Assembly: GCA_024704765.1 (NCBI GenBank)
Contig: JAKMXF010000027.1
Location: 18,890 to 82,889 of the forward strand
Origin: Oopsacas minuta
Lineage: Eukaryota; Porifera; Hexactinellida; Lyssacinosida; Leucopsacidae
Reading direction: 5' to 3'
Length of the DNA stretch: 64,000 nucleotides
The first letter of the stretch is position 1. Every line of letters begins with the position of its first letter. The translations under genes were made by a program, and so were the position numbers. A model generated the notes under the pieces. It had not been told where the DNA came from. It was given only the letters and a program-made list of their open reading frames with translations, and ran no database searches. This document shows positions 28,301 through 39,139 of this stretch, in pieces.

Positions 28301-31300
28301 GACAGTTGACGTTTCAAGCGTGATGTTTGAGAGCATTACATTTCAGAAGGCAGCTAACGTTACTTTGTCAATCAACAGATACTCACTAACTGATGGTAAC
28401 CTTTATATGTTTGAAGACAGTACTGTTGCCTATTTGAGGCTTGTTAATTCTGACTTGAATGCTTTGAAACAAAGAAGAATTGCTAGAACTTCTAACTTGA
28501 CATATTTAGCAATCGAAAGCAGTGCTATTGTGGATAAAAGCAACCAACGTGTCCAGGCACTGAAGAATGGTGTAAACACACTTAAGGTTACTACATATTT
28601 ACCAGACACTACTGAGCCCATACTGAACAACTTTGTATTAGATCTTACGCTCGAGACAATTACTCTAAACCTCTCTGAAACAATATCAGTTCTGTCTTTG
28701 GATGTGACCGAGCTAACTCTACTCTCAGACTTTAATGCCAGTAATGAAACGGAATTTTACACTCTCTCTTCCAATACTACCTCTAACTCTACAGATTATC
28801 ATATACTTACATTGAATTTAGGAATAACAGATTTGAATTTCATCAAACGATTAACTCTACTTTCAAACAGTATCTCCAGCACTTTTATATCATTAAATTC
28901 AGGATTTATTAACGATACATTTGAGAATCCAATTGTCCCGATATTGAGAAGTTCCTCACTCTTAGCTTCTGGATTCGTTCCAGACAGAATCAATCCACAA
29001 TTGCAGAGATTTAAGATCGACCTGAATATGAGGATAATTACTCTCTACTTTACAGAGACTATTAACGTATCATCTGTAAACATTTCTCAGTTGATTGTCC
29101 ATTGCTCTTCTACTTATACAGTTTGTTCTTACCCACTGAGAAGCACTAGTACTTATAACTCCAATCAACCCATCATAACACTCCAACTATCGGATGAGGA
29201 TTTTAATGAAATATCTAAGCGGGAGGCTCTCGCAATTGATATATCTAGTAGTTTTATATCTATTACAGCTGATTTTATTTTTGACATGTCTTTTAACCAA
29301 ATAGTACCAATATCTGCTCCCAATCTCCAAGCAAGCAGTTATACCCCAGATATATCAAGACCCAGTCTCTTATCGTTTTCCTTTGATCTTAATTTGGGTA
29401 GTATCCTCCTTCTTTTTAGTGAGATTGTAAACATCAGTTCATTCAATCCTACTTCCCTTTGTCTACAGATTAATGCAACCTCTAAACTAGATAATTATAC
29501 CCTGACTGGAGTTCATTCTTACTTTGCGTACGATCAAGCAACTGAGTCAATTGATCCAACCTTAAACCAACCTCTTGTCCTTGTCTCTCTGCTCCAATCA
29601 GATCTTAACAATATAAAGAGAAACACCAATCTAGCTACATCTGTCTACAATACTTATATCAGCATTAACTCAGGTTTAATTGCGGACATGGGGAGGAATC
29701 AGGTTAATAATGTTACCTACCTATCTGCCCTACCTGTATCTATGTTCATCCTAGACAATATGGAACCAAGTTTGACTTCATTTGATTTTGACCTAAATGA
29801 AGGCGTATTAAGTCTCCTCTTCAGTGAGACTGTAAATTCTTCTTCTCTTTTGCCTGGCACTATTACCTTCCAAAGTACAGAAGACAGCAATAACACATAC
29901 GACTTAACATATACTCTAACTGGTGGAGAATTATTAAGGATGTACGATGATATTCTTATTCAACTCAATCTCTCCGTTTTCGATAGTAACGAAATAAAAA
30001 AGTTAGATTCATTGGCAACTTCTAATTCTAACACTTATATTACCATTAGAAATATTACAATTTTAGATATGAATGACAATACTCTGATCCCTGTCACCAG
30101 ATTTGATGCTCTTCAAGTAAACAATTATATTAATGATACTACCCCGCCATATTTAGTCTCATTCTCCATTAATTTATCTTCTGAAATATTAACTTTGTCC
30201 TTTAACGAACCGGTTGACTTAGTCAACTTCGTAGCTTCCCAGATCACACTCTCAAATAATATAACTGAATTCTACACTTTGACTGGAGGATCTTTGTTTA
30301 ATCAGAGTAATGACGTCGGCTTGGAGCTCACCTTAACTACAACCGATCTGAACAATATTAAACAGATACCTGAGTTAGTTGTTTCCAAAGATTCTTCTTT
30401 CATATCTATTACTTCTGATTTGATCTCTGATACGAATGCTAACCAGGTTGTGCAAATACCATCCCCGATCCCGGTTAGAGAATTCTACCCCGACCTTATA
30501 CGTCCAGCTCTGAATGTATTCGATTTGGATATGAATATCGGTTTGCTAACATTGTTTTTCAGTGAGACAGTGAACGCCACCTCTCTGCAGGCAACGTATC
30601 TGAGCATCTCCTCCTCCATAGATCCTTCAGCTCTGTCGCATACATTAAGCAACTACTCGTATACGAATTCAGCCAATTCAGATATTATTACGATTTTCAT
30701 AAGCTTGCATGATTTAAATCTGATTAAACAAATTGAAGATCTTGCTACTGACAGGTCAAATTCTTTCCTCGTGATAACTCAGGAGTTTATTAATGACATG
30801 AATTATAATCCTGTTATCCCGATTGCTAACACAACAGCCTTACAAGTCAGAAACTTCACTGTTGATTCCTCCTCTCCACTTCTTAACGGCTTTTCCCTTG
30901 ACATGGACCTTGGAATTCTAACGCTTTCATTTAGTGAAACCATCAATGTAACTTCAATTCGCATTACTTATTTCCTTTTACAATCTCTTCCATACTCTAA
31001 TACGTATTCGGTTAGGCTGACTTCTTCCTTGCCTTCTCCACTGAATCTTCCTATTGTTATAATAACTATATCGGATTATGATCTTAATCACATTAAGCGG
31101 ATAGATTCCCTTGCATTTAGTTACAATTCTACATATCTCAGCATTAATGCCTCTGCAGTTTTAGATCTAAATGGAAATCCTTCATTAGAAATTCAATCCC
31201 AACAAGCGATTAAAGTTGCTGAATTTATTCCTGACACAACAAACTCTAGCGTTGAGGGCTTCACGTTTGATTTAGATTCCGCATTACTTGTGCTTTCTAT

Positions 31301-34300
31301 GTCAGAAACTCCTAACTTATCTACATTTAACTCTATGGTAATTACTTTACAATCTAACAGTACAAATAGTTCTGTTTCTCACACCTTATCATATAATATT
31401 TCTTATTTGGAATATTTAACCTTCAAAACCTTCTCTTTTACGCTGCATACGTCAGACCTCAATGAAATTAAGTTACGGTCTTCATTAGCGACTAACGAAA
31501 GTAGCCTTTTCATGTCATTTCCCTCATCTCTCATTAGAGACACTTTTGGAAACTCAGTGGTCCCTTCTCTTAATTCAAACCCACTTCAAGTTACCACGTT
31601 AATCCAGGATACTACTTGCCCAACTATTTTACAATTCTCGTTTGATCTAGACAGTGGAGTAATCTTGCTAAATTTTGATGAGATCATCAACTCAACTTCT
31701 TTTAACACCCACGGAATTACATTCCAATCCAGCGACGCATCTCCATCAACAGATTATCTACTTACATCCGCCTCTACCCCATCAAGTGACGACACGTTGA
31801 TTCAAGTTGATATTTCTCAAGACGATTTAAATCAGATGAAAATATATTCAGATTTGGCTAGTCAACTGGACAATACATATCTTAATTTATCAATGAATTC
31901 TTTTGCAGATATGTCCGGCAATTATCTCTGTCCCGATGTACTCTCAGCTGAGTATTTCACTCCAGATACAACAGCCCCAGAAATAGTTTCGTTTGATTTT
32001 GACATTAATTCATCTCTCTTAATCCTAACCTTTTCAGAAACAATTCTTCCAATTAATTCTGTTGCTGGTATATTCACTCTCCACGACAGATTATCTCTAG
32101 GCTCTCAATATCATATCATCAGTGATGGGATAGCTACTGGTGGTTCTACGAATTTTCTTAATCCCACAGTGATAATTATTGAACTATTTCAAGCAGATAT
32201 TGATATCATAAAGAGTATTTCCTCTCTAGCAATCTCCAACACCACACTCTATCTCTCAGTGCAAAATAACTCGGTGTCGGATTCAGCTAATAATATTTTG
32301 CAACCAACTTCAATTGGCCAATATATACCAGTGGATAGATTTACTCCTGATATTACTCCACCAGTTCTGATTTCCTTCAAACTTGATATGAATTATGGCA
32401 TATTATCTTTATCTTTTTCGGAAGCAGTTGACAGTACTAAGCTACATATCCCATCCATTTTATTGCAATCTACGATTTCATCTTCTATAATTTCCTATGC
32501 TTTGACAGGAGGGAATTATACAGCTGTATCTTTGACTGAGATTGATATTTATCTTACAGTTGACGAGCTTAACTCAATCAAAATATTACCTCCTCTAGCA
32601 TTAGGTAGAGCTACGACATATTTAAGTCTCTTGGATTATCTTATTTTGGATTACTCCTTACTAAACGTGGTACACATTCCTGTGGGGAATGCTCTCAATG
32701 CAGATTTATATTACCCTGATATATCCTCTCCCAATCTACTTGTAGTTAGAGTAAACCTCACAAGTGAGGTTCTTACTCTCTATTTTGATGAAATAGTAGA
32801 TCCTTCTACTCTCGATGCAACAAACATTCAGTTCAAAAGGACTTTTGTGGGTCAGAGTATTGTTACATTACAAGGTTACTCTGCTATTTCAGCGCCGCTT
32901 AGTACTACAGTTTCTATATCTCTTTTGAAACAAGATCTCGACGAGGTTAAACTTGAAACTCAATTGGCTGTTAGTGCCAATACTACTTGTATAACAATAT
33001 TGGAGAATACAATCAATGATGCAGCATTGATTTCGAATCCTAATCTAATGCAAACCAAATGCGTATTGTTTAGTGGATTTTTCAGTGATATTGCTAGGCC
33101 TGAGTTGTTGACATTTGTAATTGACCTTGATTCAGGGGAATTGGTTTTGAATTTTAACGAACCTGTTAACGTCAACACACTTAATGCTACTAGCATTATA
33201 TTTTTATCCTCTCAGTCTGATACCCCTGGGAGAGAACAATACACTCTTACTGGTGGCAGCACCAGTACTACAAATGGATTAATGGCCACTATAAATATTA
33301 CACTTGATGACTTGAACAATTTAAAAGCAATGAGGTCACTATTAATTTCTAATTTGACCACTTTCTTAGCTCATTCAAATCTCTTAGTGCAAGATATGAA
33401 TAATAATCGGATTTTACCAATCCCAATTGATTCAGGGCAGAGAGTGACCCTCTTTGTGGATGATTCAACTCGTCCTTCTCTCATCCTATGGGGCCTTGAT
33501 CTCACGTCTAATGTTATTACTCTCCAATTCGATGAAACTGTTGATCCTACAACCTTAGATGTATCTGGAATAAATCTTCAAACTACTTCTGGTATCCAAA
33601 CTACATTTATTCATACAATTTCCCCTCTTACTATAGCCATATCAGATAGTGAGAACTCTGTCGTGTTACTAAACCTCAGTACCACTGATTCGAACACACT
33701 GAAGAGAGAAAAGATTGCCCTCACTAATACTAGTGCATATATTACGCTATCTAGTTCAGTTATTCAAGACGTTAATGGGTATTATAATATTGAGCGACCC
33801 CCCGGAGTTTCGGCCTTACTTGCATCATTCTTCATTTCTGATACAATTCCTCCTTCGTTACAATTCTTCAGTTTAAATTTAACTTCTGAAGAAATTATTT
33901 TAACGTTTTCTGAGACAGTAGATTACCAGTCTCTCGATCCGAGTCTTATCGGGATTTCAAATGGAGTTGCAAATTCGTCAATTGCCTATCATGAATTTTA
34001 TCAATTACAAGATAGTATTGTTCTGTCTACTTCAGACTCACACATACTTATAATTAAGTTTTCTACTCGTGATCTAAACGAATTAAAACTCAGGACTAAC
34101 GTTGCCAATTCAGAAAGTAACACATATTTTATTGGCTCATCTTTTGTGAAAGATGTATTCAACAATGATGTTCTTCCTGTTTCACAGCTGCCAGTTAACG
34201 TGTTCACTGAAGATTTTGTCCTCCCAGTTCTTATTTCTTTTGATTTAGACATGGATACTGGCATTATTAGGTTCGTTTTGTCAGAGGCTGTGAACAGTTT

Positions 34301-34958
34301 GACTTTAGACACATCTGGAATTACCCTATCTACTTTTTATAACTTGTCTGGTCACTCATACCAACTGTCTGGCTCCTATATTGACGTCTCCTCAAATGGA
34401 CATGATATCTCCTTCACTCTTATTCGTGATGATGTTAATGTAATCAAATTCTTACAGAACCTAGCCGTTAGTAGAGATACTACTTATATTACTGTTGAGG
34501 GAAATACTCTACTTGACATGAATGGCAACCCTCTCTCGGTAATCACATTGATTTGTGATGTTTTTGTGGAAGATTCAACATCACCTCTTCTATCCAACTT
34601 CACGATGGATCTCGATGCTGGCTTGTTAATTCTCACTTTTGATGAAACTGTTTTAGACAGTAGCTTAATTTTGAGTTACTGGGTTGTTCGTAATAACGAC
34701 AGTGTTGTATTTCAGTCAGATTCTCAACACCAGTTAATTCTTGGTTATACTTCCTCTGTCAACTCTCCTATTATCTATATTTACATATCCAGAATTGACC
34801 TAAATGAAATTAAACGCAAAAACTTGTGTACCAAAGAGTTAATGAGAGAAGATTGCTATCTTGCTTACCGTATAGATGCAATAGAAGATATGAACAAAAA
34901 TGAAATTGTTGGGTGTCAAGAATTGGCTTTCAGTACTTCGCTCCAGACAAGTGGCTAA
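1364..34958 (+). CDS. Giant tandem Ig-like repeat protein, single 33.6 kb exon (5' partial)
   Basis: One open frame of about 33.6 kb encodes at least 11,197 residues, roughly 1.2 MDa. I count a partial module followed by 89 complete modules averaging 125 residues. Each module reads, in order: 'PDTT.P.L..F.LDL(N/D).G', '.L.L.FSETV(N/D).SS', 'ITLQ', 'Y.LTGG', 'DLN.IK', 'LATS..NT(Y/F)(I/L)S', 'I.DMNGN', 'P' and 'ALQV..F'. The strand-rich pattern, the 'FSE.(V/I)' strand and the terminal 'D..GN' motif resemble bacterial-type Ig domains (SbsA/Big_5 or SwmB style); this is a resemblance, not a database match. N-glycosylation sequons are very frequent and Lys/Arg are sparse, which fits an extracellular or cell-surface fibre or adhesin. 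No membrane segment is visible; the frame ends at TAA 34956-34958 just as module 89 ends. The signal peptide and start must lie upstream of the window. Function is inferred only. Confidence 0.9.
2973..9800 (+). repeat. Super-repeat block 1 (modules 5-22)
   Basis: First 18-module block. Its first two modules carry the cysteine pairs that mark block starts: Cys near 3250 and 3280 in module 5 ('LCSESMRQDNCFLSF') and Cys near 3646 and 3667 in module 6 ('VCPDSTRCFIRF'). Module 6 also carries 'QRWGFDD' and module 7 'ENWIYV', both shared with block 3. Module 9 has 'FNDV', module 16 a 'VPNRAQL' ending in place of DMNGN, module 17 'FNEPV', and module 18 'RRLIALTFE' in place of the usual LATS segment. 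Confidence 0.8.
9801..16484 (+). repeat. Super-repeat block 2 (modules 23-40)
   Basis: Second 18-module block. It opens with cysteine-paired module 23 ('LCTDILREKNCYLTF', near 10091-10130) and module 24 ('VCKQRNLCWVSL', near 10471-10500). The same marker order follows: 'FNDV' in module 27, a 'KKNPNK' variant ending in module 34, 'FNEPV' in module 35 and 'LLIGEFVNS' in module 36. Module 24 ('EFNLLNQTITF', 'LQTFFENPES') resembles module 60 of block 4 more than module 6 or 42, as expected if a 36-module unit was copied. Confidence 0.8.
16485..23324 (+). repeat. Super-repeat block 3 (modules 41-58)
   Basis: Third 18-module block. Cysteine-paired module 41 ('LCTDRLETLDCFVGL', near 16737-16775) and module 42 ('LCVNTRSCHIRF', near 17140-17170) open it. 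'QRWAFDD' in module 42 and 'ENWIYV' in module 43 match modules 6 and 7 of block 1, 36 modules earlier. 'FNDV' recurs in module 45, a 'LIGNSN' ending in module 52, 'FDEPI' in module 53 and 'RRIGLNNMT' in module 54. Confidence 0.8.
23325..30131 (+). repeat. Super-repeat block 4 (modules 59-76)
   Basis: Fourth 18-module block. Cysteine-paired module 59 ('ICTNINKARDCCLTI', near 23596-23640) and module 60 ('LCSHPNNCWLSI', near 23976-24010) open it. Module 60 ('EFNLNDGTVKL', 'LQSFFRTPKS') pairs with module 24 and module 63 ('TRASL') with module 27, both at 36-module spacing. 'FDDI' in module 63, 'LIPNPL' in module 70, 'FDEPV' in module 71 and 'RRIARTSN' in module 72 keep the 18-module order. Confidence 0.8.
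30132..34958 (+). repeat. C-terminal irregular block (modules 77-89)
   Basis: Thirteen modules in which the 18-module rhythm is shortened. The markers of modules 70, 71 and 72 reappear in modules 84 ('ISNPNL'), 85 ('FNEPV') and 86 ('REKIALTNT'), only 14 modules later. The last module, 89, is again of the block-opening cysteine type ('LCTKELMREDCYLAY', near 34824-34862). This fits deletion of a few modules from a fifth block, with the stop codon falling just after what would be the first module of a sixth block. Confidence 0.65.
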
Positions 34959-35753
34959 TTAGATTATTTTATATTTTTTAGATTAACTAACATTATTTAT
35001 TTTATTAACTATTATTTTATTCATCTTTACGATTATTTCTTCGTTTTTCCAAACTATCAATTCTATTTTTTTCTTTTAACCTCTTTTGTATCAATATGAA
35101 ACCTATATCTTATTTGATTTTGGGAATTACATACGTAACTTTGGGAGGTTCATGACAATATTCAGTTTATGAATTTTGCAACTAGAATTCTTGTTTCATC
35201 TCAGATACAACAAAACATCTTTAAGCCAGAAAGAATATTCTTAATTTTAACTTATTAATTTTATTAAGCATTTAGGTATATATTTATAAACAATCATAGC
35301 ATTCTATACACTAAGGCTGTGGGCCTGTGGTTCTCACCCAGTGTCCCGAGGTATTACTAACCTCCAAACAATGCTTACTAAGCAAAGAAATTGGAACATT
35401 TTGAAAATATTTGCTTTTTTGGATTTGGAGACATGATATTCTACAAATCAGTAATACATTTACTTGGCATAAAAATACAGTTCGTGCGATATGAAACCAT
35501 TCTATCTACTAACATAATTTATACCGTACACTACTATATCCTTAGTTAAAACTTCAAGTTTGATGGTAGGCCTTATACTTATACTTATAGAGAAGGTCAT
35601 GGTATATATTCATAAAACAACAAATAAATTTACACATGATATGTATTTCTCCGATTATATTACCTTTGAATAATTGTAGAAGATTGTTCTAAACAGCAGA
35701 AGGGGGTAATTTAATACGTTGAATCCGTTTTTCAAACTCTTGAATTTGTACCG
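34959..35753. other. 3' flank of the giant gene
   Basis: AT-rich sequence without a recognisable exon. No membrane-anchor or tail exon for the giant protein could be found. The nearest canonical AATAAA downstream of the stop is at 35623-35628. Near 35692-35750 lies a copy of the dispersed motif also found at 687-745 and 817-870 ('GGGGGTAATTTAATACGTTG'). Confidence 0.5.
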
Positions 35754-36054
35754 AACAAATCTCCTCCAATATTCCATTCTATTAATAATATTTACTCAAC
35801 CGATAATTACTGTAAACAAATTCAATTTTATATGAACTGGATCATCATATTAAATTGTAAATAAATTGTTTGATGAATTTGAAATCCGAGCGGAGCGAGG
35901 AAAAATACAAAAATTGCAACTTGTACTGATAGCTTAGTCTATTAATTTTGTTTAAGAAGTGGCACTATGAAAGGTTATGTTTAATCTCGATATACATAGT
36001 GTCACTTTTTAAACAAATTTGATTAATAGACTAAGCTGTCGGCACAGGTTGTAA
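35754..36054. repeat. MITE-like foldback repeat, copy 1
   Basis: About 300 bp homologous in the same orientation to 53585-53920. The 3' half is a hairpin: 'CTTAGTCTATTAATTTTGTTTAA' near 35930 faces 'TTTAAACAAATTTGATTAAT' plus 'AGACTAAG' near 36010-36035, with 'GGCACTATG' and 'CATAGTGTCAC' inside. Outer arms are 'CAACTTGTACTGATAGC' and 'GCTGTCGGCACAGGTTG'. The 5' half shares 'CCGAGCGGAGCGAGGAAAAATA' (one mismatch) with copy 2. It has no coding capacity, so it is a non-autonomous element. Confidence 0.75.
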
Positions 36055-37290
36055 TTTTATTTCTTTTTGAATTTTGGGGTGATTTTAATCATGATTCAAT
36101 CAAAATGATTTTCATCAAACAACCCTGCCCGTTAGTGAGTAAATATATTGTTTAGTTGAATTTCACTGAGAAAATGGTGAAATAATGATAGCATTCATGC
36201 GACAGGTTAATTTGATTCGGGCGGTGGAGCTAAAACAAGTTTCCAACTCACAGTGCCTTATACATCAGTAGAGTTCGCTTAATATAGTGTGACCAGAAGG
36301 TTTTTTCCAAAATCTTGGACATTTTTCATTTTTTCTGAAAGATCCCAAACATTTTATGAAATGAAATATTTTGTTATAAATCCTTAGCTCACTTGATATG
36401 AATCCTGAAATCCAGGATGCACTAGTGATCGTTTATGTATTCATTTTTCAGAAAAGCGTTAGGCATTTGTCAGAATGCTGTAACATGCATTTGTCCAAAT
36501 TTTAACCAACAACCATTAGGAAGTAAAAAATCTGGATAACATCCAGAACCAATTATGACAATAATCCGATCCAAAACTCTTCACTAAACTAAAATAGTAA
36601 ATACACATAATGAGCAAATAGAACCACTAACCCTAACTGATACGATAAAAAATACAATTCACCAAGTAGATATCGATTCAAAATACACCAATCAACAATC
36701 AGGAGGTGGTCTGAGCTCCGGACAACATCAAAGACCAATACTTACACTAATTCGAAGCAAAAGCTCTTCACAACAGTAAGAATCATGAGCAAAATACATA
36801 TAATCAGCAATTAGAAACATCTGTCTGACAAATGCATGCTACGAAAATTCTGACAAATGGAAGGATTTTTGTCTTGACAAATGCAGCGCTCCTGACAAAG
36901 CATGTCGATTGAGATTTGAAAATATCCAGATTGGAATCTACATACTCAATTACCCTGACAAATAGCTGAAACGAAATATCTGGCATCATGTTGAAACAAA
37001 TACAAAACGATGTGAAAATTTGATTAATCATATGATAAATCATATAGAAATACATTCGAATGTATCAAAGATTTGTATCGCCATACTCGATTACCCCTAA
37101 CTAGCTGTTAAAACGAAAGTTCTAGCATGATTTGAAATTGCCATATATGGGTAAAATGTGTGAAAATTATTATTAATCTTATGATAAATCTTTGAATTTG
37201 TAACTTTCAGACTCTGAAAATATCAGAATCGGACTCTACGCACGTATGGACGTCGTACACGTTCATGCCATTAGGCACCTCCCAATAGGA

Positions 37291-37379
37291 CAGCGGTTCC
37301 CAACTTTTCAACCGTTTACTATTTTAACACCTTCTGTGGACCACCAAGGGGTCTATGGACCCCAGGTTGGGAACCGCTG
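37291..37379. mobile_element. 89-bp hAT-type MITE with target duplication
   Basis: Terminal inverted repeats 'CAGCGGTTCCCAACTT' and 'AGGTTGGGAACCGCTG' have the CAG-GGTTC form typical of hAT non-autonomous elements. The flanks are 'CAATAGGA' (37283-37290) and 'CTATAGGA' (37380-37387), an 8-bp target duplication with one mismatch, the length expected for hAT transposases. The interior has no coding capacity. Confidence 0.85.
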
Positions 37380-37943
37380 CTATAGGAGCGCACTAAAAAT
37401 TCAAAATCAATTAAGTCTACTTGAAACGGCCATCCTTCATCAAGTTTAGGCTCACTTCAATTCATGACATCACAATGTAAAAATTTACTAATAGAAAAAG
37501 TTCTTGAATTTTTGTAAATTTTGTATTTCCTTGGAATAATGTCTTCTATTCATCCATACAGAACATACAGCATAAATATTCAGCATATTTGCTTGATAAT
37601 TAATTTCTTACCTTTGCTTTATTAATTTTTTTCTATTAATTTATAAATGGATTTTTCATAAATATATTTTTTCATGTCCAAGGTATAAATTGTGTAATCT
37701 TTCTTAAAATAAGCTACTTTCGGACTTGGATATATCTTAAATGTAAAAGTAAATGAACTAATTCAAACATCCTAGTATCAATTAGGGCAGAATGTCTTTT
37801 ACTACAAAAACTGTTGAGAAAATACTCGAATTGTATAAATGCTAATGTTATCGCATAATTGCGCCTATATTAGATGAAGGATGACCTATAAAACTGATAA
37901 ACTCTTATTTTTACAATGATTCGGCAGCATATATAGCCGTATT

Positions 37944-38300
37944 TTAGTAGGCCATGGGCCACTGTTAATGAGAAACTTGTTTCTACATTACATGAGATCC
38001 ACCTGAGCATGCATGCGGGCGGGCGGTTCATTATCATTAACTCATTATTTAGTGACGTATCAGCGGGAATATTGATTCATTCATAAAAACATGTAAATGA
38101 CTAGCATGTTTGCTGTTAAAATATGCTGAACGAAGAAAAGTCATCTCTTATCTAGTGTATACACTCTGTAGCTGAATTACATTGAGTAAATGATAAAAAC
38201 TGACAAAAATGACAATAATGACAATATTTGTGCGATAGCCAAATCAGATGCGGTGGAGCTGAAACATGTTTCAAACTAACAGTGGCCTAACATAAGTAGG
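37944..38300. repeat. Foldback element with long imperfect arms
   Basis: The left arm 'GGGCCACTGTTAATGAGAAA' (37956 onward, followed by CTTGTTTC) is the inverse of the right arm 'GAAACATGTTTCAAACTAAC' plus 'AGTGGCC' (38261-38287). Most of about 28 positions match. The right-end sequence is also found alone near 36211-36270, which marks a dispersed family. No coding frame is present. Confidence 0.6.
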
Positions 38301-39071
38301 ACACCTCGGATTTGCGAAATTCGAAATCAAATAGCATACCATGTACCATAGGCGTTTGTTTCCTGAGGGGTACGTTTTATCCGAGTTCTAATGTATTGTC
38401 TTACATGTTCCATCCCTGATCCACTCTATATCCTTTTAGTAATTACTTCTTCATAATTAATCTGATTATACTCGTAAGGGAGAGCAAGTGCTCAAAACTC
38501 TAAACGTCTGTATAAAATCAATAAACACTTAACTCATACAACATAAAAACCATATTCTAAAATACTTTCTCTCTAAGGATATGTTTATAAGCAAGTAATA
38601 CTATATTAGACATTAATACAACTTGCAAATCCTGAGGAAAAACCAATGCAAACGCAGTCTTAAGATTATACAATTTAACGATCACATGTAAGTTGATCTC
38701 TACAGTAGTAATGATAAATTGTATAATTTGTGCTTGCTTAGAGTGACCGCATACTTGAATACTTTCAAATTGAAACTTTTCCTTGGCAAGATAAGTTTAC
38801 AGTTCAAATAGTAATTCCAAGTAGAATAACTGAAAGACCTTCCCGTATTAGCACTGAAAAGCACTACAACGTTATTATATAACTTATCATGATATCAACC
38901 ACGAGTAACTGATTTATTTGAGATGACTGAAGATGTAAATAAATATAAAAACAATTTGCCACACGGTTAGAAATGTAATTACAATATTATACCCATCCTC
39001 TTATGACCAAGATAGACCCCTAGATATATCTAAATCTTACTTAAGAGTGCTAAATTATATAATATCTATAC

Positions 39072-39079
39072 TATAAATA
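39072..39079 (+). promoter_or_regulatory. TATA box of the bZIP gene
   Basis: TATAAATA lies 61 bp upstream of the ATG at 39140, with an A-rich, purine-poor leader between. The distance fits a short 5' leader and an intronless gene. Assignment rests on position and sequence only. Confidence 0.55.
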
Positions 39080-39139
39080 CCGAGACACAACAACAACATA
39101 AACAAACAAACAAAAATAAACTCAATAGAAACCAATAAG

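Larger units (their letters stand above)
36055..39071. other. Intergenic, repeat-rich region
   Basis: About 3 kb with no supported gene. It holds the hAT-type MITE at 37291-37379 and the foldback element at 37944-38300, described separately. A solitary end of the same foldback family lies near 36211-36270 ('GGCGGTGGAGCTAAAAC...CACAGTGCC'). Reverse copies of the dispersed 'GGGGTAATCGAGTA' motif occur near 36930-36990 and 37065-37125. The 67-codon plus-strand frame at 37246-37449 runs through the hAT MITE and is not a gene. Confidence 0.5.

Noticed and set aside
1922-34312. Many minus-strand frames of 60-126 codons inside the giant exon
   Set aside because: They are antisense shadows of the repeat frame and appear at the same place in successive modules (for example opposite 'FSETV'); none has recognisable domains.
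1364-34958. Bacterial contamination as the source of the giant array
   Set aside because: The exon has a eukaryotic splice acceptor, the same AT-rich composition as its surroundings and continuous sequence into animal genes and animal transposons.
1364-34958. CRISPR or satellite DNA as an explanation of the periodicity
   Set aside because: The period (about 376 bp) is conserved as protein, not as nucleotide sequence, and codon phase is kept throughout.
37246-37449. A 67-codon plus-strand frame
   Set aside because: It runs straight through the 89-bp hAT MITE and both target duplications, so it is chance.
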